NCBI GenBank assembly: GCA_005239945.1
Contig: SBAY01000066.1
Coordinates: 1 to 10,232, forward strand
Length of the DNA stretch: 10,232 nucleotides
Direction: 5' to 3'
Source of the DNA: Nitrospira sp.
GTDB taxonomy: Bacteria > UBA9089 > CG2-30-40-21 > SBAY01
Shown here piece by piece: positions 6,602 through 10,232 of the stretch (positions within the stretch are counted from its first letter, which is position 1; each line of letters opens with the position of its first letter). The position numbers were made by a program, and so were the translations under genes. The notes under the pieces are model-generated. The model had not been told where the DNA came from and searched no databases. It was given only the letters and a program-made list of their open reading frames with translations.

Positions 6602-7579
6602 ATGTCGGTAGAGACTATTAAATGGGAAGATGACAAATTAAAGATTATCGACCAGACAAGATTACCTGAGGAGTTGGTCTATTTAGACTGTAGGACGCCA
6701 GAGGAAGTTGCTGAGGCAATAAAAGCCTTACGGGTCAGAGGGGCACCAGCCATAGGTGTTGCCGCGGCTTATGGAGTAGTCTTAGGAGCAGAAAGAATAG
6801 ACGAGACCATTAAACTTCTTGCCGCTACCCGACCAACAGCAGTTAATTTATTCTGGGCATTACAAAGAATGGAAAAATGCGCCAGAAGTCAGAAAGGCGA
6901 TGGATTAAAAGAGGCGTTATTAAAAGAGGCAATTTCAATTCATGAGGATGATAAGGAAAAATGTCGAAAAATGGGTGAATATGGTGCTTCATTAATCAAA
7001 GATGGGGATACCATTCTGACCCACTGTAATGCCGGGGCATTAGCCACCGGTGGCATGGGAACTGCTTTAGCTCCTATCTATATCGCCCAGGCACAAGGTA
7101 AGAGCGTCAAGGTATTTGCCGATGAAACAAGACCATTGCTACAGGGGGCAAGATTAACCACCTGGGAATTACAACAGGCGGGAATCGATGTTACCTTGAT
7201 TTGCGACAATATGGCAGCAACAGTAATGAAACAAGGCAAGATTAATTTGGTTGTTGTTGGTGCAGATAGGATTGCAAAAAATGGTGATGTGGCTAATAAA
7301 ATTGGGACTTATGGACTAGCCGTCTTAGCCAGAGAGCATAATATCCCTTTTTATGTTGTAGCACCCACATCTACACTCGATTTATCTTTAGAGGATGGCT
7401 CACAAATCCCAATTGAAGAAAGGTCTGCAGACGAAATTACCTGTGGATTTGGGAAAAGGACTGCACCAGAGGGGATAAATGTCTATTCACCTGCCTTTGA
7501 TGTTACCCCCCATAGATTTATCAAGGCTATTGTTACGGAAAACGGTATTATCGAACCACCCTTTACACAAACCTTATAA
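6602..7579 (+). CDS. mtnA: S-methyl-5-thioribose-1-phosphate isomerase
   Basis: Predicted cytosolic isomerase (325 aa from ATG 6602; 327 aa if ATG 6596 is used). It converts 5-methylthioribose-1-phosphate to 5-methylthioribulose-1-phosphate in the methionine salvage pathway. It belongs to the eIF2B-alpha-like family. Visible signatures are RGAPAIGVAAAYG (46-58), THCNAGALATGG (140-151) with the catalytic Cys142, DETRPLLQGARLTTWEL (174-190), VVGADRIAKNGDVANKIGT (218-236) with the catalytic Asp222, and PTSTLD (255-260). Length and motifs are complete. No other methionine-salvage gene (mtnK, mtnP, mtnB) is adjacent. A role in the related 5-deoxyribose or methylthioadenosine 'DHAP shunt' route is therefore possible, and ribose-1,5-bisphosphate isomerase is a less likely relative. 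It stands alone: an 82-bp gap precedes it and a repeat-rich gap follows. Confidence 0.92.
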   Translation: MSVETIKWEDDKLKIIDQTRLPEELVYLDCRTPEEVAEAIKALRVRGAPAIGVAAAYGVVLGAERIDETIKLLAATRPTAVNLFWALQRMEKCARSQKGDGLKEALLKEAISIHEDDKEKCRKMGEYGASLIKDGDTILTHCNAGALATGGMGTALAPIYIAQAQGKSVKVFADETRPLLQGARLTTWELQQAGIDVTLICDNMAATVMKQGKINLVVVGADRIAKNGDVANKIGTYGLAVLAREHNIPFYVVAPTSTLDLSLEDGSQIPIEERSADEITCGFGKRTAPEGINVYSPAFDVTPHRFIKAIVTENGIIEPPFTQTL

Positions 7580-7582
7580 AAT

Positions 7583-7609
7583 AGGGAATAGATTGCTCCC
7601 TTTCTTTTT
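7583..7609 (+). terminator. Weak possible terminator of mtnA
   Basis: AGGGA (7583-7587) pairs with TCCCT (7597-7601), followed at once by a T-rich run (TTCTTTTT). The stem is only 5 bp with a 9-base loop, so this is a weak candidate. It directly follows the mtnA stop and is in the right place. Confidence 0.35.
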
Positions 7610-7649
7610 AAAGGAAAGAACCTTTTGCCAAAAGGGTTTCTTTCCCTTT
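7608..7649. repeat. Imperfect hairpin repeat after mtnA
   Basis: TTAAAGGAAAGAACCTTTTG (7608-7627) is nearly the reverse complement of CAAAAGGGTTTCTTTCCCTTTAA, which runs from 7629; the right arm carries a few extra bases as bulges. It resembles the left-edge hairpin at 83-134 in style (A/G-rich arm, ccttttt/aaaagg centre). It could act as a second, bidirectional transcription stop in the 388-bp gap between mtnA and hdrC. Confidence 0.6.
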
Positions 7650-7692
7650 AATAAACCATTTCCTGACAAATCAAGAAATTTTTGTTGACAAG

Positions 7693-7886
7693 CAGCAATT
7701 CTCATTTTGAAATAACTCCGCCATTTATGGCGGAGTTACCAATAAAATAGGCTTTAGTCATGATTCTTAATTGTTTTTCAGGGTTAAAGCTCATTTTGGA
7801 AAGTCTTCCTCTGCTCCGCTCTAAAGAACGGCGTTGATAATTTCTATAAGTTAAATCGGGCAAAAAATCCAAAATGAGAATTGCTG
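7693..7886. mobile_element. 194-bp MITE-like element with 17-bp terminal inverted repeats
   Basis: CAGCAATTCTCATTTTG (7693-7709) is the exact reverse complement of 7870-7886. Inside the left end is a strong hairpin (7713-7738). The interior has no convincing gene; a 30-codon minus-strand frame (MSFNPEKQLRIM...) between the hairpin and a second AAAATGAG motif is probably chance. TGACAA flanks both ends (7686-7691 and 7889-7894), though offset by one and two bases from the arms, so it may or may not be a target duplication. Small size and terminal repeats without a transposase suggest a non-autonomous element. Its right end lies 18 bases before the -35 box of hdrC. Confidence 0.6.
7713..7738. 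repeat. REP-like 11-bp GC-rich hairpin
   Basis: TAACTCCGCCA (7713-7723) pairs perfectly with TGGCGGAGTTA (7728-7738) around TTTA. This GC-rich stem stands out from the surrounding AT-rich DNA. It lacks a U-tract, so it is more like a palindromic repeat unit than a terminator. Confidence 0.75.
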
Positions 7887-7904
7887 GCTGACAATAAAAT
7901 TCTA

Positions 7905-7933
7905 TTGACACAGGGGTTGTTTTGTGTTATAAT
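7905..7933 (+). promoter_or_regulatory. Full-consensus extended -10 promoter of hdrC
   Basis: TTGACA (7905-7910) and TATAAT (7928-7933) are both perfect, with a 17-base spacer and a TGT extended -10 (7925-7927). This is the strongest promoter in the window. Transcription would begin near 7940, leaving a leader of about 28 bases with AAGGAG (7955-7960), 7 bases before ATG 7968. Confidence 0.88.
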
Positions 7934-7967
7934 TTTTACCACTGTTAAGAATTTAAGGAGTAATCGG

Positions 7968-8507
7968 ATGGATAAAGAATTTGGGCAATACATTGCCCAA
8001 AAGAGTCAGCAAAAGGTAAATAAATGCTTGCAATGCCTCAAGTGCTCAGCCGGGTGTCCGATTGCCTCCTGGATGGACTGGCGACCGAATCAGGTCAATC
8101 GACTAATTCAGATGGGGCAGAAGGAGAAGGTGCTTAATTCATCTGTTATCTGGCTCTGTGTTGGATGTCAGACATGTATTACAAGATGTCCTATGCAAAT
8201 AGATCTACCGAAGGTGATGGATACCCTGCGTGAGATAGCCATAAAAGAAGGTGCGACCAGAAAGAAGCCAAATATTGCCCTGTTTCACCAGCAATTCCTC
8301 AATAGTGTTAAAAGATGGGGACGGGTGCATGAGTTGGAGTTAATTGGGCTTTATAAGCTGAAGAGTGGCAATCTGTTTCAGGATATGAAATTGGGGCAGA
8401 AGATGTTTTTGAAGGGAAAGTTGAAGATGTTACCGGAGATAGTCAGGAGCAAAAAGGAGATAAAGAAGATGTTTAAGAAGGCATGTGGATTAGAAGATGA
8501 AGATTAG
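7968..8507 (+). CDS. HdrC-like 4Fe-4S ferredoxin-type subunit
   Basis: A 179-aa electron-transfer protein with two classic 4Fe-4S motifs: C20-x2-C23-x2-C26-x3-C30-P and C64-x2-C67-x2-C70-x3-C74-P. This layout, in a basic helical protein of this length, matches heterodisulfide reductase subunit C, which passes electrons between HdrA and the catalytic CCG-domain subunit HdrB. The start is ATG 7968 because the promoter and AAGGAG lie just upstream; the open frame extends further left (7881) but through the promoter. The expected neighbours hdrB and hdrA do not follow; a toxin-antitoxin module comes next. The last seven codons lie inside the leader repeat that starts at 8486, so its C-terminal tail (...GLEDED) may have been rewritten by that insertion. 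A partner encoded elsewhere, or a small free-standing electron carrier, are alternatives. Confidence 0.8.
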   Translation: MDKEFGQYIAQKSQQKVNKCLQCLKCSAGCPIASWMDWRPNQVNRLIQMGQKEKVLNSSVIWLCVGCQTCITRCPMQIDLPKVMDTLREIAIKEGATRKKPNIALFHQQFLNSVKRWGRVHELELIGLYKLKSGNLFQDMKLGQKMFLKGKLKMLPEIVRSKKEIKKMFKKACGLEDED

Positions 8508-8595
8508 CAATGTCCAGCCGCTGGAGGTTACGAAGATTGCGGATTTGATTGAGACTCGGATACTTGAGTTGATATGGAAGAAGGTAGTTAGGTAA
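8497..8595 (+). CDS. Small leader ORF, copy A (32 aa)
   Basis: An ATG frame of 32 codons beginning MKISNVQPLEVTKIADLIET and ending ...KKVVR. It starts 11 bases before the end of hdrC (overlapping, different frame) and stops 23 bases before the UPF0175 start codon. A second version, beginning MKISNVEPLEV, sits at 9360-9452. Over their first 26 codons 15 are identical, 5 differ silently and 6 change the residue, and both stay open. No clear Shine-Dalgarno precedes it. I do not recognise the peptide; it could be a leader peptide controlling the next gene, the remnant of a longer protein, or non-coding sequence that happens to be open. Confidence 0.4.
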   Translation: MKISNVQPLEVTKIADLIETRILELIWKKVVR

Positions 8596-8604
8596 ATAAA
8601 GATT

Positions 8605-8612
8605 TGGAGGTG
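8605..8612 (+). promoter_or_regulatory. Ribosome binding site inside leader copy A
   Basis: TGGAGGTG is a strong Shine-Dalgarno sequence 8 bases before ATG 8619. An in-frame ATG at 8613 is too close and the TTG at 8604 overlaps the site itself, so 8619 is the likely start. The same sequence, with similar spacing, precedes the gene at 9484. Confidence 0.7.
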
Positions 8613-8618
8613 ATGATT

Positions 8619-8876
8619 ATGCCGATTCAACTTGAAATTGGAGATGAGATAGTAACATCGATGAAAATTCCACCGCCTGAAGCAAAAAGAGAACTTACCA
8701 GGGAATTAGCCCTGGCATTATATGCTCGGTGGGCATTATCAATGGGTAATGCCCGTCGGATGACTGGATTGACAAAACGAGAATTTCTGAATGAGTTGGC
8801 TTACCGTGGCATCAAACGACACTATACGACTCAAGATTTATCGGAGGATATAGCCTATGCTCAAAGTGGTGAGTAA
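8619..8876 (+). CDS. UPF0175 family antitoxin
   Basis: An 85-aa protein of the UPF0175 family, small DNA-binding-type proteins found as antitoxins upstream of PIN-like toxins. The signature is a helical core with ELALALYARWALSMGNARRM (29-48), then TGLTKREFLNELAYRGI (49-65), where a short helix-turn-helix is expected. The N-terminal part (LEIGDEIVTSMKIP) is a short strand region. It overlaps the toxin gene by 20 bases, a usual antitoxin-first coupling. Its 5' leader and ribosome site come from leader repeat copy A. Such antitoxins commonly bind their own promoter, but no promoter of its own was found, so it may be read from the hdrC promoter. Confidence 0.82.
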   Translation: MPIQLEIGDEIVTSMKIPPPEAKRELTRELALALYARWALSMGNARRMTGLTKREFLNELAYRGIKRHYTTQDLSEDIAYAQSGE

Positions 8877-9345
8877 CAGCTCAACCCTTATCCACCTTGG
8901 AAAGATAGGATTACTGGATTTACTTGCTGAACAGTTTGGTGAGATATTGATTCCCAGGGCGGTCTGGCGAGAGACAGTGGAAGAAGGTGGGGAAGAACCA
9001 GATGCCAGAGTCATTGGCTCAGCAAACTGGATTAAGGTTTGCGATGTGTCGGTTTCTCCATTACTAACTACCTTTTTAACCCTTCTTGATGAAGGGGAAG
9101 CAGAGGCAATTGTTCTGGCTATTGGAATCGATGCTGATTTAATCTTGCTTGATGAGAATGATGCACGACGGATTGCAGAATCCCATGGTCTGCGAAAAAC
9201 TGGATTGCTTGGTATACTTATTAAAGCCAAACAGCAAGGACATATTCAGTCACTTAAAATCTGCTTAGATCAATTGCAAAGGACAGGTTTTCATCTATCA
9301 GAGTCTGTTTACAGTGAAGCATTACAGAGTGTTAACGAAAAGTAA
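8857..9345 (+). CDS. DUF3368 PIN-like toxin
   Basis: A 162-aa PIN-fold protein of the DUF3368 group, predicted to be a Mg-dependent ribonuclease toxin neutralised by the UPF0175 protein encoded just upstream. The N-terminal strand VVSNSSTLIHLGKI (4-17) has Asn7 where many PIN nucleases have Asp; this N form is, as I recall, common in DUF3368. The acidic positions continue with the cluster DEGEAEAI (78-85) and DEND (99-102). A strand-helix core (31-125) and a C-terminal helix complete the fold. The length is normal. GGAGG (8843-8847) lies 9 bases before ATG 8857, inside the antitoxin gene. Leader repeat copy B starts four bases after its stop. Confidence 0.82.
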   Translation: MLKVVSNSSTLIHLGKIGLLDLLAEQFGEILIPRAVWRETVEEGGEEPDARVIGSANWIKVCDVSVSPLLTTFLTLLDEGEAEAIVLAIGIDADLILLDENDARRIAESHGLRKTGLLGILIKAKQQGHIQSLKICLDQLQRTGFHLSESVYSEALQSVNEK

Positions 9346-9348
9346 ATA

Positions 9349-9486
9349 TGGATAAGAAGATGAAAATTAGCAATGTAGAGCCGTTGGAGGTTAATAAAAT
9401 TACGGATTTGATTGCGCCTCGGACACTCGAGTTGATATTGATAAGGAAGTAATATGAAAATAAAGGTTTGGAGGTGAATAATTATG
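9349..9486 (+). repeat. Leader repeat, copy B
   Basis: Second copy of the 8486-8621 leader: TGGATAAGAAGATGAAAATT at the start, a matching small ORF, and TTTGGAGGTGAATAATTATG at the end. It follows the toxin gene directly and supplies the ribosome site of the DUF5678-like gene. The two copies therefore bracket the toxin-antitoxin pair as direct repeats about 860 bases apart. Confidence 0.85.
9360..9452 (+). CDS. Small leader ORF, copy B (30 aa)
   Basis: A 30-codon frame beginning MKISNVEPLEVNKITDLIAP, matching copy A at 20 of the first 26 residues. An in-frame ATG at 9348 would add MDKK. It starts shortly after the toxin stop and ends 31 bases before ATG 9484. No ribosome binding site is obvious. 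Function unknown; the conservation of length, phase and position relative to the next gene argues for a leader peptide or structured leader. Confidence 0.4.
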   Translation: MKISNVEPLEVNKITDLIAPRTLELILIRK

Positions 9487-9735
9487 GCACCTAAAATTCA
9501 TGCATTGCAAGAAAAAGAACGTTTACCAGCCGAGTTTTGGGAGGACCATAAATGGGCGTTGGACCACTATGCCGATTTTCGTGAAAAATACGCTGATATG
9601 TGGGTGGCAATTGCAGACAAGAAAGTAGTAGCTTTTGGAGAAGACTTAACCGATGAAAGGCAAAAATCTATACACAAAAGAATAGGCAGACCACCTATTA
9701 CGCTTTTTATAGAAGGACAGGCAAGAATACTATGA
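9484..9735 (+). CDS. DUF5678-like small protein
   Basis: An 83-aa hypothetical protein. The central block REKYADMWVAIADKKVVAFG (33-52), then EDL and a C-terminal strand ITLFIEGQARIL (72-83), resemble the DUF5678 family: short cytosolic proteins of unknown function often next to retropepsin-like aspartic proteases. That pairing is seen here too, since the next gene overlaps by ATGA (9732-9735) and carries a DTGA motif. GGAGG (9470-9474) lies 9 bases before the ATG, inside leader copy B. Residues 1-32 are charged and helical. A role as antitoxin, protease partner or substrate is only inference. Confidence 0.65.
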   Translation: MAPKIHALQEKERLPAEFWEDHKWALDHYADFREKYADMWVAIADKKVVAFGEDLTDERQKSIHKRIGRPPITLFIEGQARIL

Positions 9736-9932
9736 ATAAAAGAATCCGGCTCTTCTTTTCCACAGAACCTATTATTGATGCTAAAAGTAGGGTAGATTTG
9801 CATGAAGGCATTAGGCTCTTATCAGTTGTAGAGTTTATGAGTGCTCAAGGATGGAGCGAACCTGAATCCGCCATTGTAGATACAGGTGCTCCAATTTCCC
9901 TTATCCCGCATAAAATATGGAGGAAAGGATGA
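9732..9932 (+). pseudogene. Truncated retropepsin-like aspartic protease
   Basis: A 66-aa frame whose end carries the retroviral-type protease signature AIVDTGAPISLIPHKIW (47-63) with catalytic Asp50 in DTGA. In this family a single DTG motif per chain works as a homodimer, and the chain normally runs on for roughly 60-100 residues with the flap and the second half of the beta barrel. Here it stops at RKG* directly after the motif. Neither the other frames nor the bases after 9932 show a recognisable continuation, so the 3' part seems replaced rather than frameshifted. It is coupled to the DUF5678-like gene by an ATGA overlap and to the next ORF by another. It is probably inactive unless it has become a binding module. 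Confidence 0.6.
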
Positions 9933-10090
9933 ATTTAATGATTGATAGCTCTGTGACTTGTAATCTCAATTCTGATGTTGTTCCTTATAACGATTTCACT
10001 GAAAAATTCAGAGATGAATTTGATTGTTTTGTTTGCATAAAATTTACTGATGCAACAGAGGACGGCGGACTCTTCGGTTTTAGATATTAA
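9929..10090 (+). CDS. Unknown 53-aa ORF coupled to the truncated protease
   Basis: A 53-codon frame beginning MNLMIDSSVTCNLNSDVVPY and ending ...GGLFGFRY. Its ATG overlaps the stop of the protease fragment (ATGA, 9929-9932), and GGAGG (9919-9923) lies 5 bases upstream, so translation is plausible. The protein is acidic, with three cysteines (including CFVC at about 33-36) and no hydrophobic segment. I do not recognise it. It could be a genuine small gene, or the tail of an unrelated gene joined to the broken protease by recombination. Confidence 0.45.
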   Translation: MNLMIDSSVTCNLNSDVVPYNDFTEKFRDEFDCFVCIKFTDATEDGGLFGFRY

Positions 10091-10125
10091 AATAATACGA
10101 ACAAAACTATTGGATTGTTTTAAAA

Positions 10126-10140
10126 GGATTAAGAAGATGA
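10126..10140 (+). repeat. Possible start of a third leader copy (C)
   Basis: GGATTAAGAAGATGA matches the beginning of copies A (GGATTAGAAGATGA) and B (GGATAAGAAGATGA) with a single-base length difference. It also sits where expected, shortly after the end of a gene module. The match stops abruptly at 10140, where the GTGTG of the intron-like sequence begins. Fifteen bases of purine-rich sequence could match by chance. Confidence 0.35.
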
Positions 10141-10232
10141 GTGTGCCGAGCAAGTTTATTAGTTCTTATCAGTGAAAGTCTGGTCTGAGTAAAGGTTAGC
10201 AACCATCTCAGCACCAAATCCCACGCATAGGG
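10141..10232 (+). mobile_element. Probable 5' end of a group II intron (cut by window end)
   Basis: The sequence opens with GTGTG, the expected group II intron 5' boundary (GUGYG). It continues with GTGAAAGTC (10172-10180), a motif common in domain I of bacterial group II introns, and GGTTAGC (10194-10200), then ACGCATAGGG (10223-10232), like the usual ...GUUAGC...ACGCAAGGG series. The part 10181-10216 folds well: TGGT/ACCA, CTGAG (10185-10189)/CTCAG (10207-10211) and GGTT/AACC around AGC. No coding frame fits. The rest of the ribozyme and any reverse transcriptase gene would lie beyond the window. Another structured RNA cannot be excluded. Confidence 0.5.

Larger units (their letters stand above)
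8486..8621 (+). repeat. Leader repeat, copy A
   Basis: This stretch, from TGGATTAGAAGATGA to the ATG of the UPF0175 gene, is about three-quarters identical by eye to 9349-9486. It starts within the last codons of hdrC, contains a small ORF, and ends with TTTGGAGGTGA...ATTATG, which supplies the Shine-Dalgarno and start codon of the next gene. Confidence 0.85.

Noticed and set aside
7702..7911. Minus-strand frame of 69 codons in the mtnA-hdrC gap
   Set aside because: It spans both arms of the inverted repeat and the hairpin, has no ribosome site or known motif, and is best explained as a chance frame in a repeat element.
7881..7967. Longer HdrC frame starting at 7881
   Set aside because: It would translate through a full-consensus promoter and the AAGGAG ribosome site; the HdrC homology starts after 7968.
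8545..8575. Possible promoter TTGATT/TGATAT within the leader repeat
   Set aside because: The spacer is 19 bases and both boxes are poor, though the spacing is kept in copy B; not strong enough to call without transcript data.
8838..9230. Minus-strand frame of 130 codons opposite the PIN toxin
   Set aside because: Antisense shadow of a well-recognised DUF3368 gene; serine- and proline-rich low-complexity product with no recognisable domain.
9935..10153. Minus-strand frame of 72 codons at the right end
   Set aside because: Antisense to the coupled 53-aa ORF and crosses into the intron-like sequence; no supporting ribosome site or motif.

Overview
The window looks like a piece of an AT-rich bacterial chromosome, probably from an uncultured anaerobe with an outer-membrane or periplasm-type envelope. 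Sigma-70 promoters are near consensus (TTGACA/TATAAT), Shine-Dalgarno sites are strong, and there is a tungstate ABC importer and a HdrC-type Fe-S protein. Almost every intergenic space carries its own inverted repeat. No rRNA, tRNA or taxonomic marker is present, so the organism cannot be named.

Left part (1-4140, minus strand): two hairpins at the left edge; tupB and tupA (tungstate permease and binding protein), separated by a dispersed 19-bp inverted repeat; a nested repeat island (1937-2110); and a large multi-membrane GT-C type glycosyltransferase carrying an in-frame 6 x 9-nt tandem repeat. The tupC ATPase is not in the window.

Middle (4141-7579, plus strand): a back-to-back promoter pair drives the glycosyltransferase leftward, with almost no 5' leader, and a zinc-dependent phospholipase C-like protein rightward. 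A patatin-like phospholipase and mtnA (methylthioribose-1-phosphate isomerase) follow, each preceded by a non-coding gap. The two lipase-type genes next to a lipid-linked-sugar glycosyltransferase hint at envelope or lipid work, but this is not a proven pathway.

Right part (7580-10232, plus strand): a repeat-rich gap with a 194-bp MITE-like element, then a consensus extended -10 promoter and an orphan hdrC. After that comes an accessory array: a UPF0175/DUF3368 antitoxin-toxin pair, then a DUF5678-like gene coupled by ATGA overlaps to a truncated retropepsin-like gene and an unknown 53-aa ORF. Each of the two modules is preceded by a copy of the same ~137-bp leader, which encodes a ~31-aa peptide and carries the ribosome binding site of the next gene. 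A third copy seems to begin at 10126 and to be cut after 15 bases by a sequence resembling the 5' end of a group II intron, which runs off the window. This repeated-leader cassette array is the most unusual structure here.
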